This document shows positions 25,708-34,702 of a stretch of 40,252 bases of DNA, one piece after another. The notes beneath the pieces were generated by a model, which made no database searches, was not told the DNA's origin, and saw nothing but the letters and a program-made list of their open reading frames with translations. The position numbers and the translations under genes are program-made. Source of the stretch: Bacteroidota bacterium. GTDB lineage: Bacteria; Bacteroidota; Bacteroidia; Sphingobacteriales; Sphingobacteriaceae. Numbering within the stretch: position 1 is the stretch's first letter; each line of letters opens with the position of its first letter. Location of the stretch: assembly GCA_018828585.1 (NCBI GenBank), contig JAHJVW010000074.1, positions 1 through 40,252 on the forward strand. Direction: 5' to 3'.

Positions 25708-28083
25708 TTAACCTACAATTCCGCCCATAAAAGGATCAGTGGTCGTGATTTCTCCAGTTTCAATTTTCCCTGCATAACGCTGTTCAAACAAAGAGTAACC
25801 TTCCACTAACAGACTGAAATCGTACCAATTGGCATGCTTTGAAACATTCAATTTAATTTCTTTACTTGATTTTCCCTTCACTTTCACAAGCTGGTCTGTT
25901 GCTTGGTATTTATTATCCTTCAAAATAAATTTTAAATCTAGTACTCCTTTGTTCTCCATCGAAAAAACCAAATTGCCATACTGCTTTTTGGTAACTATCC
26001 CTATAATTTCAGGGTAAACGTTCACCTCAATTTCCGGGTGATCCAGATTTCCTTTAAACTGGCGGTAAAAGCCATTCGGCCCGCTGATTCTTAGATCGTA
26101 AACCCCAGCTTCAAAATCAGCCAGTTCGAGTTCATCAGAAATTTTATCTCCTGCTTTTACCGCATAGGACCAGCTTTTTCCTTTTACACCTTTATAAGAA
26201 TGGATGCTGCTCATATTAAATGGTGCTCCCACACTCTCCAATGCATTGCCAAATAACGTTTTCTCTGATTTAAAAGACAATACCACCTTTTGATTGACCA
26301 ACTTGGCATCCACCAATAAATGATAAGGTAAAACATTGGCCGGTTTTGTACCCACTTCTTGTTGAGGCAACCACTTCGATTGTTGAGGTGAAAAAGTCTC
26401 GTATTGGTTTACTTTTTCAATTTCAATAGCATTTAAAGCTATTGGGAGCATTTGCGCTGGTTTATTTTTGGCATTTCCTATAGAGGTAATCACCTTAGCT
26501 CTAGCTAGAGCATCAGGAGAATTAATCTCATCTCCCAAATACGGTCTGAATACAGAGGTTAAATCACCACAGACAGTTCTTCTCCAATCGCTGATGTTAT
26601 TGCTCCTAATATTTTTTCCAGTTTTCTTCGCCAACCATTTTTCTATAAACATCAGGGATGAAGTATGGTCAAAGACTTGCGAATTCACAAAACCTCCTTT
26701 GCTCCATGGCGAAGCAATCACCATAGGTACACGGTAACCTAAACCTATTGGGCTTCCCTTTTGGTCTTCAAAATCAACACTAAAATCAATCCCTTCAGAT
26801 ACCTTCCCGCTTGTAGAGTCATTTGGATTAGGAACTACAAATGGTGGTTGATGATCGAAATAACCATCGTTTTCATCATAAGTTAAGACGAAGATGGTTT
26901 TCTTCCATACCTCTGGGTTTTTAGTCAAAATATCCAGTGCTTCTGAGACGTACCAAGTGCCGTAAAGTGGGGAGCTGGTATGATCTGAAAAGCGTTGTGG
27001 AGCTACCAACCAAGAAACAGCTGGCAATTTATCATTATCTACATCTTTTCTAAATTCGTGAAATATATCTCCTTTAGGAATATTTATGGTTTCTGATTCC
27101 CCTTTATCATTGGTAAAAGTAAAAGGTTCTAAATCTAAATAATCTTCTTTTTGATGATTAGTTTGAAAAGCTTTATTTATCAGGCTTTTTTCTTTTTCTG
27201 ATAGCTGATTATATTTAGCCTGCACTTCGGCAGCAGTTAAAGCTGGTTTAGATTTTAAATCACCATTTTTTCTAAAGTATGAAGCGAGTTTAACTTGATG
27301 TCTTCTTACATATTCTATGGGATTATCGCCATAATTCCCTACCCAATCATCCACTTCACCTTCTGGGAGCTGTGCGGTCCACACTTCATTTTGATAGATC
27401 CTCCAATCAATACCGTGGTCCTCTAAGGTCTCTTGAAAAGTAGGCCAATCAACAAAAACATTATCCCTTGATTCTGCCTGTCCGTTATTTACAACTGCAA
27501 TTGTTTCCCTACTTTTTTCGCCCCTTATACTACCTGTAAAAAAAAACAATCTGTTGGGTGTAGTACCTGTTAAAGAAGAACAAAAATGCTGATCGCAAAT
27601 GGTAAAAGCATCTGCCAAAGCATAGTAAAAAGGGATATCCTGTCTGTTATAATGTGCCATAGTCATTTGCGACTTTACCGGTATCCATCGGTTGTATTTT
27701 CCGCCATTTCTAGCTGCAACTTGATCATTCCAAGAATGTGGTAAGCCACCCTGCCATGTAATCTTTGTTTTTTGAATATCAACATGAAAAGGGGCGTATG
27801 TATCCCCTTTTTTATCTTTTTGCAACCATACTTTATTTCCGTCAGGCTGAATGTGTGGATGTGGATCATTAAAGCCCCTTACACCCTTCATCTTCCCAAA
27901 CATGTGGTCAAAAGAACGGTTTTCCTGCATCAAAAATACAATATGCTCAGCATCATAAAAGGTGCTTCCTGGTTCAGCATCTATAGCCATCGCTTTTAAT
28001 ACAGAAGAAGGGATGGTATTGGCCAAAGCGGCAGTTCCGGTAAATAAAGCGGCTTTCTTTAAAAACTCTCTACGCGAATCCAT
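25708..28083 (-). CDS. Phosphocholine-specific phospholipase C, Tat-exported
   Basis: A 791-residue secreted phosphoesterase of the non-haemolytic PLC/AcpA family that hydrolyses phosphatidylcholine-type lipids. The Tat signal is clear: SRREFLKKAALFTGTAA at residues 3-19. The catalytic domain (about 45-540) has HIVFLMQENRSFDHMFG with the metal-binding Glu-Asn, HSWNDQVAARNGG, DQHFCSSLTGTTPNR with the nucleophile Thr, TYDENDGYFDH and VFDHTSSLMFIEKWLA. The C-terminus (about 570-790) holds two small beta domains of the DUF756 type. It is likely a lipid or phosphate scavenging enzyme. It is monocistronic. Confidence 0.93.
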   Translation of the reverse strand: MDSRREFLKKAALFTGTAALANTIPSSVLKAMAIDAEPGSTFYDAEHIVFLMQENRSFDHMFGKMKGVRGFNDPHPHIQPDGNKVWLQKDKKGDTYAPFHVDIQKTKITWQGGLPHSWNDQVAARNGGKYNRWIPVKSQMTMAHYNRQDIPFYYALADAFTICDQHFCSSLTGTTPNRLFFFTGSIRGEKSRETIAVVNNGQAESRDNVFVDWPTFQETLEDHGIDWRIYQNEVWTAQLPEGEVDDWVGNYGDNPIEYVRRHQVKLASYFRKNGDLKSKPALTAAEVQAKYNQLSEKEKSLINKAFQTNHQKEDYLDLEPFTFTNDKGESETINIPKGDIFHEFRKDVDNDKLPAVSWLVAPQRFSDHTSSPLYGTWYVSEALDILTKNPEVWKKTIFVLTYDENDGYFDHQPPFVVPNPNDSTSGKVSEGIDFSVDFEDQKGSPIGLGYRVPMVIASPWSKGGFVNSQVFDHTSSLMFIEKWLAKKTGKNIRSNNISDWRRTVCGDLTSVFRPYLGDEINSPDALARAKVITSIGNAKNKPAQMLPIALNAIEIEKVNQYETFSPQQSKWLPQQEVGTKPANVLPYHLLVDAKLVNQKVVLSFKSEKTLFGNALESVGAPFNMSSIHSYKGVKGKSWSYAVKAGDKISDELELADFEAGVYDLRISGPNGFYRQFKGNLDHPEIEVNVYPEIIGIVTKKQYGNLVFSMENKGVLDLKFILKDNKYQATDQLVKVKGKSSKEIKLNVSKHANWYDFSLLVEGYSLFEQRYAGKIETGEITTTDPFMGGIVG

Positions 28084-28289
28084 GGTATTTATTTTGGGTT
28101 AACAGGCAGCAAATTAATAAAACAAGCTTTAACATATCATCAATATATGTTATTAAAATGCTAATTTTTTGTAATTAAAAAGCACTAGCAATCTCATCAT
28201 TCAACTTCAATTTTGAATTGATGATCTCCATTTTTGCAGCCTATCAAAGTAACCCTTATTTATCTGAAGCTTGCACTGAAGCGGAGACT

Positions 28290-29927
28290 TTAAAGTTCAC
28301 TAGTCTCCATCATCATATTCAACAATTGCTCATCTCTTTTATAAATATCAGGCCTAAAATTTAATTCCCCATTAGCTCCGATAAAAGAAGTGAAATAACA
28401 GATGTAAACCGGAATTTTCTTTTTTAATACTACTTTTCTTTCTTTTCCGGCATGCATGGCAGCATGAATCTTTTCTGGAGTCCACTCTGGAGCTTGCACC
28501 AATATTCTATTGGCTAATTCTTCCGGTTTGGCTACCCTGATACAACCATGACTAAATGCTCTACTGCTTTCCCCAAATAAAGACTTAGCAGGCGTATCAT
28601 GCAGGTAAATATTATTAGAATTTGGGAAGATAAATTTGACCAAACCCAAAGAGTTTGATGCTCCTGGCTTTTGACGCACATTGCCCCCATTCCATTCCAT
28701 ATTATGTTTCGCTAAATAATTTGAATTTCTATTCATGCCCGGTACAACTTCATTTCTGATGATACTTTGCGGAACATACCAATAAGGACTAAATACGATA
28801 TATGAAATATTTCCGCTAAAAATCACCGTTTTGGTCATGGGTTTACCTACTACCACATTGCTACGCAAAACAACAGAATCATTTTGGTAGTACACCAATT
28901 TATACTCAGGGATGTTGACCACAATAAATTCATCTGTATTATTTTGGGCGGGCAGCCATCTACACCTTTCCATATTTACCATAATCTGCTCCACCCGTTT
29001 CTTTGCGGAAACATTCAGCTCCTGAATAGTTTCACTATCTACAATGGAATCGGCATTTAAGCCATGTGTATTTTTGAAATCCATTAAGGCGACAATCACA
29101 TTTGCATCGGCTTTGCCTTCAGTTTTATTTTCTTTCAAATTCCCTAACTGGTTTAAACGTTCTTTCAGTTGTGAAATCAATTCTGAACTATCGCCAACAT
29201 GGATGATGGTTCGCTTCTTAAGGGCTGGTAAAACAATCTCATTACCTCGTTTTTCTATATCACGATAATGTGCTAGTCCTTTTTTTAAACCATCGTATTG
29301 AATTCTAATTATTTTAACATCAGTTTCAGAAAGTACCCCTTTGCTCAAATTATCCTCCAGCAAATTTGAGTAAGACAACTTCTTTTTGGGTACATACCAA
29401 CCCACGGAATCAGCCTTGCTAATTAAAGAACCCTTCCAAATGTTCTTAGCATAATAGAAATATTCTCCTGTCAACATTAACTCCATATTGATGTCGGGCT
29501 TTTTATATTTTTCTGGATTGGTGGTCTCAAGCAAACTATCCAATTGGGTTTTATAGGGAACGCTTGTAATCACGCCTTCTTCGTCCGTACGACCCAAATT
29601 GGCAATTAAAGCATTTGCTGTTACAATTAAGCCCTTTTTATCATACCATAAATAATTGAAATCAGTATTCTGATAAACGGCGATAAAATCATCTTCAAAT
29701 TCTTTAAATAAGGGTTTATCAGCAATGAAATCAATAATAGCTGCACTATCAATATTGATTCCTGATGCAGGGTTGAAGTTTCCCATAATTACTTTTGAGG
29801 CTTTTGGGATAGAATTGGCCGATGCTTTATTATTTGAATTACATCTTGAAAACAAAAATATAGTGAGTGCTAAAAAGAAAAATATTGAAATTCTGATTAG
29901 CCCCTTTTTTGAGAGAAATAGTTGCAT
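28290..29927 (-). CDS. L,D-transpeptidase, YcbB-like lipoprotein
   Basis: A 545-residue cell-wall enzyme that makes 3-3 crosslinks or attaches proteins to peptidoglycan. The N-terminus is a hydrophobic helix ending in a lipobox-like LFSRC. An N-terminal scaffold region (about 50-240) is followed by a peptidoglycan-binding-like segment (SELISQLKERLNQLG ... VALMDFKNTHGL) and the YkuD catalytic domain starting near FIVVNIPEYKLVYY. The active site SHGCIRVAKPEELANRIL, around residues 458-475, has the nucleophilic Cys and the conserved His and Arg. Monocistronic, with ~200 bases of AT-rich DNA on either side. Confidence 0.92.
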   Translation of the reverse strand: MQLFLSKKGLIRISIFFFLALTIFLFSRCNSNNKASANSIPKASKVIMGNFNPASGINIDSAAIIDFIADKPLFKEFEDDFIAVYQNTDFNYLWYDKKGLIVTANALIANLGRTDEEGVITSVPYKTQLDSLLETTNPEKYKKPDINMELMLTGEYFYYAKNIWKGSLISKADSVGWYVPKKKLSYSNLLEDNLSKGVLSETDVKIIRIQYDGLKKGLAHYRDIEKRGNEIVLPALKKRTIIHVGDSSELISQLKERLNQLGNLKENKTEGKADANVIVALMDFKNTHGLNADSIVDSETIQELNVSAKKRVEQIMVNMERCRWLPAQNNTDEFIVVNIPEYKLVYYQNDSVVLRSNVVVGKPMTKTVIFSGNISYIVFSPYWYVPQSIIRNEVVPGMNRNSNYLAKHNMEWNGGNVRQKPGASNSLGLVKFIFPNSNNIYLHDTPAKSLFGESSRAFSHGCIRVAKPEELANRILVQAPEWTPEKIHAAMHAGKERKVVLKKKIPVYICYFTSFIGANGELNFRPDIYKRDEQLLNMMMETSEL

Positions 29928-30087
29928 AGTTTTGGTCTTTAAAACAATGCTTAATATAATTAATTAAATCTTAGGCATTTCAAATCTTTAACAAAACACC
30001 ATAACTAAACTCATTATTAAGGTAATACAGAAATATTCATTTAAAACTTTTAATTATTCATAAATAATCCAAAATTAATCCGCTATT

Positions 30088-30520
30088 ATGAATTTAAAAA
30101 TCCTATCTATACTTGGATATTTATTAGCTGTAGCAGGAGCATTACTTGCTATATAACGAATATCTTTTTTCTGAAAACTTGGTGGTCATCAGCATTCAGG
30201 TTTTAGCGGCTTTACTCATGATTTGGTCTCATATTACATTTGGTCTTAGAAGCTTTCATGCTGCAGCAAATACCACCATAGGAGAATTAGTTACATCAGG
30301 TCCGTATCAATTTCTTCGTCATCCAATTTATGCTTCAGTGATTTATTTCTTTGCTGCACCTTTAATTGTGTACCTAAATTTAAATGTGCTTTTAGCAGTT
30401 CTAGCCATCTTAGGCTTATTTATCAGAATGCTATTGGAAGAAAAATTCCTGATGAATACTTATCCTGAGTATGTAGATTATTGCAAAAGAGCTAAAAGAT
30501 TTATCCCTTCTATAATTTAA
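30088..30520 (+). pseudogene. Isoprenylcysteine carboxyl methyltransferase-like gene with a frameshift
   Basis: An ATG at 30088 opens a frame encoding a first membrane helix (MNLKILSILGYLLAVAGALL) that hits TAA at 30154. The remaining 124 residues continue in the next frame from about 30146 and contain the family's GPYQFLRHPIYASVIYF and the C-terminal EEKFLMNTYPEYVDYCKRAK. Removing one base near 30145-30147 joins the frames as ...AGALLLYNEYLF..., giving a normal ~145-residue, multi-helix protein. Either the gene is freshly broken or a single base is wrong in the assembly. A shorter product from the TTG at 30146 would lack the first helix. Confidence 0.72.
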
Positions 30521-30641
30521 TACTACTTAAAAATTCACTAAGGTTAGTACACATTTATCCTGATTAAAATTTAATCTCCTAAAGTCAAAGTATCTAAGCT
30601 GAAATTTCATAAATTTATAAGGTAAATTAAACCTTAACATC

Positions 30642-30980
30642 ATGTTAAACAGCATATTAATTACCACTAGCACTTCTTTAGAAGGCTACAAAATCACCAA
30701 ACAATTAGGCTTAGTTCGCGGAATTACCGTTCGTTCTAGAAGCATTTTAGGAAACATGGCAGGTGGTTTTATGACCATTTTTGGCGGCCGAAGTACCATT
30801 TACACCGAACTTTGCGAAAGAGCCAGAGAAGAAGCATTACAGCTTTTAATTCTACATGGCGAGCAAATAGGCGCTAATGCCATCATCAATATGCGCTATG
30901 ATGCCAACGAAGTGATGAACGGCCTAACCGAAGTGCTTGCTTATGGTACGGCAGTTGTAGTTGAAAAGATAGAAGATTAA
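30642..30980 (+). CDS. YbjQ/UPF0145 family protein
   Basis: A 112-residue cytoplasmic protein of the YbjQ family, whose members form pentamers with a heavy-metal-binding-like fold but unproven function. The family pattern is complete: GYKITKQLGLVRGITVRSRS, an exposed glycine-rich loop, AREEALQLLILHGEQIGANA, INMRYDANEV and the closing LAYGTAVVVEKI. Length is typical. It is 62 bases upstream of the alcohol dehydrogenase and may share its transcript. Confidence 0.9.
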   Translation: MLNSILITTSTSLEGYKITKQLGLVRGITVRSRSILGNMAGGFMTIFGGRSTIYTELCERAREEALQLLILHGEQIGANAIINMRYDANEVMNGLTEVLAYGTAVVVEKIED

Positions 30981-31042
30981 TTTAAAAAATTAAAAACATA
31001 AGCGATCAGCTAACGTTAAAATATCAAACACTTAGATTTATT

Positions 31043-32092
31043 ATGACATTAGTAAAAGCATACGCTGCAGAAAAAGCAGACAAACCACTGGCTCCATTTA
31101 AAATAGACCGTAGAGAGCCCGGAGCAAAAGACGTAGAAATTGAAATTTTATATTGTGGTGTTTGCCACTCTGATATTCATACTGCCCGTAACGAATGGGG
31201 AGGAACCATTTATCCGGTTGTTCCAGGACACGAAATTGTTGGAAAAGTTACCCGTGTCGGAAATGATGTAACCAATCACAAAGTGGGTGATACCGTAGGT
31301 GTAGGTTGTTTTGTTGACAGCTGTGGTCATTGTGCCAACTGTAAAGATGATTTAGAGCAATATTGCGAGAATGGAAACACTCAAACTTACAATTCTAAAT
31401 CCCAAGACAAAAAGACCATCACTTCTGGTGGATACTCTACACATATTGTAGTTACCGAAGGTTTCGTTTTAAAAATTTCTGACAAATTAAATTTAGCGGC
31501 CGTTGCCCCTTTATTGTGTGCAGGTATCACCACTTATTCTCCACTTAAGCATTGGAACTGTAAAAAAGGTGATAAAGTAGCTGTTGTAGGTTTAGGTGGT
31601 TTGGGTCACATGGCGGTTAAATTAGCTGCTTCTATGGGTGCCGAAGTGACTATGCTAAGTCGCTCACCAGAAAAAGCAAAGGACGCTGACGAGTTAGGTG
31701 CGCATCATTTTGAGTTGACTACAAAGCCTGAGAATATGAAAAAACTAGCCCATAGTTTTGATTTAATTATCGATACAGTTTCGGCTGAACATGACTATAA
31801 TTCATATCTCTCATTATTAAAAACCAACGGAACCATGGTTCTTTTAGGCGTACCTCCAGAGGCATTACCTGTTCATGCAGGCTCTTTGATTTTCGGTCGT
31901 AGAAGTTTGGTAGGTTCATTAGTAGGTGGCATCAAAGAAACCCAAGAAATGTTAGACTACTGTGCCGAACATAACATTGTTTCAGATATCGAAATGATCA
32001 ATATCGATCAAATTAATGAAGCTTACGAACGCACCTTAAAGGGTGATGTTCACTACCGATTTGTAATTGATATGAAATCTTTGAAAGAATAA
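31043..32092 (+). CDS. Zinc-dependent NAD(P)-alcohol dehydrogenase, YahK/cinnamyl type
   Basis: A 349-residue medium-chain dehydrogenase that reduces aldehydes with NADPH. Catalytic zinc ligands are in CGVCHSDIHTARNEWG and PGHEIVGKV. The structural zinc four-Cys cluster is CGHCANCKDDLEQYC. The Rossmann motif GLGGLGHMAVKLAASMGAEV is followed by SRSPEK, which favours NADP over NAD. It matches YahK-type broad aldehyde reductases. A strong terminator follows, and YbjQ precedes it. Confidence 0.92.
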   Translation: MTLVKAYAAEKADKPLAPFKIDRREPGAKDVEIEILYCGVCHSDIHTARNEWGGTIYPVVPGHEIVGKVTRVGNDVTNHKVGDTVGVGCFVDSCGHCANCKDDLEQYCENGNTQTYNSKSQDKKTITSGGYSTHIVVTEGFVLKISDKLNLAAVAPLLCAGITTYSPLKHWNCKKGDKVAVVGLGGLGHMAVKLAASMGAEVTMLSRSPEKAKDADELGAHHFELTTKPENMKKLAHSFDLIIDTVSAEHDYNSYLSLLKTNGTMVLLGVPPEALPVHAGSLIFGRRSLVGSLVGGIKETQEMLDYCAEHNIVSDIEMINIDQINEAYERTLKGDVHYRFVIDMKSLKE

Positions 32093-32130
32093 TAAAGGCT
32101 TAAGGCAAAATGCCAAAGACTTAAAGCGGA

Positions 32131-32160
32131 AAAGGAATGTCGAAAGACTTTCCTTTTTTT
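32131..32160 (+). terminator. Terminator of the alcohol dehydrogenase gene
   Basis: Arms AAAGGAATGTC (32131-32141) and GACTTTCCTTT (32146-32156) pair with one mismatch around a GAAA loop and run into a T tract. It lies about 40 bases after the stop. Confidence 0.78.
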
Positions 32161-32233
32161 GTTTACTATTATCTTTTAATAATTTCCAACTTATTCCAAA
32201 GAAAGTCAGCTTTACGCTTTATGCCTTAAATAC

Positions 32234-32587
32234 TTAGCTAGACAAAGTCAGTTTCATATACGCTACTACCTCTTCATTCAAATCCTCTTGATATAAAACT
32301 CTTAAATGATGATTGAATTGATGTGCCTCACCCGGAACTTGAGCTATCTTTTGAAAACACAGATTATAGGAATAGGATCTTTTAAAGGGAAACACAACAT
32401 GTAAAAAATTCTTTCCTAAATCAGTAATCCAAGCGATATTTCTATCCTGATAACGGATAGCAATCATACTTTTTGTTGCATGCAGTTCAACTGGAGCAAG
32501 GCTTTGGTAAACATGAACAAAATGTTCGAATAGAGCTAAGCTGTAAGCTGATTTATTTTGTAATAACGGATGATTTGTATATTCCAT
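32234..32587 (-). CDS. DUF5655-like small protein
   Basis: A 117-residue protein without signal peptide or membrane helix. The pattern LFEHFVHVYQSLAPVELHAT, KSMIAIRYQDRNIAWI and the terminal FNHHLRVLYQEDLNEEVVAYMK fits DUF5655, a small domain thought to act in nucleic-acid or restriction-related proteins but with no proven activity. Its ATG immediately follows the stop codon of the MtfA-like peptidase gene, so the two are translationally linked. Function unknown. Confidence 0.75.
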   Translation of the reverse strand: MEYTNHPLLQNKSAYSLALFEHFVHVYQSLAPVELHATKSMIAIRYQDRNIAWITDLGKNFLHVVFPFKRSYSYNLCFQKIAQVPGEAHQFNHHLRVLYQEDLNEEVVAYMKLTLSS

Positions 32588-33364
32588 TTATTCTGATGCT
32601 GGGTCTTGTAAAAACATCTGACTCATTAAATCATATAATTCGGGGTGTTTTTTCTCAAATTCATCTGGCTTCTCAAAGAAATATTCGGCAGCAACTGCTA
32701 AAAACTCGGCTTCGTTGGTGAGCGCATAAGGGTTAATATCTGATTTCCCATTTTGGATGTTCCTCATTTCCTCATGAATCATTTTTAACCAAGGAATGGT
32801 AGGCTGATGCTGCATTAAAATTTCAGGAATTCCGTCTGTTGAGCCATCGGCTTTATCTAATAAGTGAACAAACTCGTGAATGGCTGTATTCTCTTTTCCA
32901 TTATTTTTAGAAAAACCTCGTTCCAAAGCAGCTCTCGAAAGTATCATTTGACCATTCATATAACCAGAGCCCACCATCCCCAAAATACGACGTTCTCCGC
33001 CTTCAAACTGAAAATCATGATCAAATGTATTGGGATAAAGGATAACATTAGTGAGGTTTTTATAATGCCAACCCGGAAAACCAAATATAGGAATTACCGC
33101 ACTTGCTGCGACAAACACTTTATCCAAATCATTTAATTCAACACCTACGCCTTCTATTCTAGTATTTTCTAAAAATTCGATTGCTAGATCTTTAAATAAA
33201 ATCTTTTTATCATCATCTAACTTTTGATAATAATCGATGTGCTCATTCAGCAAAGTTGAAAAGTTCTCTGGAATTAATGGCGACTGACCAACCACTGTTG
33301 TTTTCTTATTTCTAAGAAAGTAGACAAGCAGTGCGGCAATGATTAAGTAGATTAAAAAAGACAT
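32588..33364 (-). CDS. MtfA-like zinc-dependent peptidase
   Basis: A 258-residue protein with an N-terminal membrane helix (FLIYLIIAALLVYFL) and a gluzincin-type peptidase domain. The zinc motif is HEFVH in ENTAIHEFVHLLDKADG. The preceding PGWHYKNLTNVILYPNTF and GGERRILGMVGSGYMNGQMI segments match the MtfA (Mlc titration factor) family. In Escherichia coli MtfA controls glucose uptake by sequestering Mlc; no Mlc is visible here, so I keep only the family name. Co-transcribed with the DUF5655-like gene. Confidence 0.87.
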   Translation of the reverse strand: MSFLIYLIIAALLVYFLRNKKTTVVGQSPLIPENFSTLLNEHIDYYQKLDDDKKILFKDLAIEFLENTRIEGVGVELNDLDKVFVAASAVIPIFGFPGWHYKNLTNVILYPNTFDHDFQFEGGERRILGMVGSGYMNGQMILSRAALERGFSKNNGKENTAIHEFVHLLDKADGSTDGIPEILMQHQPTIPWLKMIHEEMRNIQNGKSDINPYALTNEAEFLAVAAEYFFEKPDEFEKKHPELYDLMSQMFLQDPASE

Positions 33365-33383
33365 GAAGATATTTTTAAATAGA

Positions 33384-33412
33384 CAAGAATACCATTATTA
33401 GTGGTATTCTTG
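33384..33412 (-). terminator. Terminator-like hairpin after the TlpA-like gene
   Basis: Perfect 11-base arms CAAGAATACCA (33384-33394) and TGGTATTCTTG (33402-33412) lie between the stop at 33418 and the start of the downstream peptidase at 33364. The minus-strand tail is only moderately T-rich, so termination may be partial. Confidence 0.6.
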
Positions 33413-33417
33413 AATTT

Positions 33418-34059
33418 TTATTTTTCAGAAGCCAACTTTTCAATGAATTTCTGAAAATCCGGATTTTCATAATCCGCACCACCTTCATGTCTGAATGCAA
33501 TCTCACCCTTTTTATTAAGCAAAACAGTCGTGGGCAGCGCTTGTTCTAAAAGTTCTGAAGGTATTTGACTAGCCGGAGTGAAAACTTTTAAATCATAATT
33601 GTTTTTTTTCATGAACACTTGCGATTTTTCGAGTTGGTTATCTGCATTCACCATCAGAATCACAATATCTTTATTATCCTTATATTTTTGCTGCAACTTA
33701 TTAATAGACGGCATTTCAGCAATACAAGGCGGACACCAGGTTGCCCAGAAATTAATGAATACTACTTTGCCTTTAAAATCTGCTAAATCAAACACTTTAC
33801 CATTTTCATCTTTAAAAAGGACTCCAGTTTTCTCTACATTTTTGCTATTATTTGTAGCTGTTGTTCCACTTTGATTCGGTATATCCGGCTGAAATAAACC
33901 TATTTTCATTAAGCCTTGAATAACCATCCCTTTAGCTGTTGGGCTGATTAACAGAACGCCTATAAAAATTACAAAAATTACAGTTGATATATTTGACCAA
34001 TTAAGCCACTTTGATAAATTCTTTGATGTCTGCTTATTGATCTGAGTTATTTTTTTCAT
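33418..34059 (-). CDS. TlpA/ResA-like membrane-anchored thioredoxin
   Basis: A 213-residue protein anchored by one N-terminal helix (about 24-42, ISTVIFVIFIGVLLI) with a periplasmic thioredoxin domain. The active site is NFWATWCPPCIAEMPSINKL, and the cis-proline segment is ALPTTVLLNKKG. Such proteins reduce disulfides, for example in cytochrome c apoproteins. It lies 160 bases downstream of a small membrane protein gene of unknown function. It is distinct from the TlpA-like protein at 14167, which has a cleavable signal peptide and a longer N-terminal region. Confidence 0.88.
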   Translation of the reverse strand: MKKITQINKQTSKNLSKWLNWSNISTVIFVIFIGVLLISPTAKGMVIQGLMKIGLFQPDIPNQSGTTATNNSKNVEKTGVLFKDENGKVFDLADFKGKVVFINFWATWCPPCIAEMPSINKLQQKYKDNKDIVILMVNADNQLEKSQVFMKKNNYDLKVFTPASQIPSELLEQALPTTVLLNKKGEIAFRHEGGADYENPDFQKFIEKLASEK

Positions 34060-34178
34060 GTTATAATTGCTTTTATTTTAGCCGTATTCATAAAAGATAA
34101 ATAATTATCAAGCTTCTTTAAAATAAAGCATTTGACTATGAATACAACAAAAAATTATTTAATATTTCTAAATGTTGA

Positions 34179-34218
34179 CCTCAAAAATGAGGTTTTAATT
34201 TCCTTTTAAAAAAAGGAA
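34179..34218 (-). terminator. Double hairpin between the small membrane protein and TlpA-like genes
   Basis: TTCCTTTT/AAAAGGAA (34200-34218) and CCTCA/TGAGG (34179-34192) are perfect short stems immediately after the stop codon at 34220. They should end or attenuate the upstream minus-strand transcript. Confidence 0.5.
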
Positions 34219-34219
34219 T

Positions 34220-34633
34220 CTAAATCGTGAAAAGGCAATTTTTAATATGGATGGGGATTGTACTGACTTTTAAAAGATCGTCGTAGCACCGTTTATTAAA
34301 TTTTTCAGTAGTATAACGAAAAAAGATAGACAAAGTTAAAACTGAAAGCAATGTAATCCATATTTTGACTATTGGAATTTGCAAACCATTCTCTGTGGTA
34401 AATATTTTTTGGAAAACAGCTTGTTTGCAATCATCAAAATGAAAAAAGCTAGCTACTGACTTAATTTCTGAAGTTAGGTGAGGATACTGAAATGCCATTG
34501 TTGGTTGGATTTCAAAATAAGCTTTAATCGCCTGTTTTGCCCAGCAAGAATTTAAAAAGAAAAAGAAAACAAACAGAAAAGCCATCAATTGCTTTCCAAC
34601 TTCTTTTACCTGCTTATGTTTTATATTCCTCAT
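34220..34633 (-). CDS. Small hypothetical membrane protein
   Basis: A 137-residue protein I do not recognise. It has an N-terminal hydrophobic helix (QLMAFLFVFFFFLNSCWAK, possibly a signal sequence), a ~50-residue polar loop with one His-Phe-His-Phe-Asp-Asp-Cys-like patch, and a second helix near residues 86-108 (PIVKIWITLLSVLTLSIFF), then a basic tail. Both the topology and the Cys-containing loop suggest an exported or loop-exposed segment. It lies between the TlpA-like gene and the desaturase on the same strand. Confidence 0.55.
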   Translation of the reverse strand: MRNIKHKQVKEVGKQLMAFLFVFFFFLNSCWAKQAIKAYFEIQPTMAFQYPHLTSEIKSVASFFHFDDCKQAVFQKIFTTENGLQIPIVKIWITLLSVLTLSIFFRYTTEKFNKRCYDDLLKVSTIPIHIKNCLFTI

Positions 34634-34702
34634 ATTTCTATCAAATTTATAAATAATACGATTGCATTAGTCAATCTGTTGCTATAAATATTTTAATAAT
34701 TT

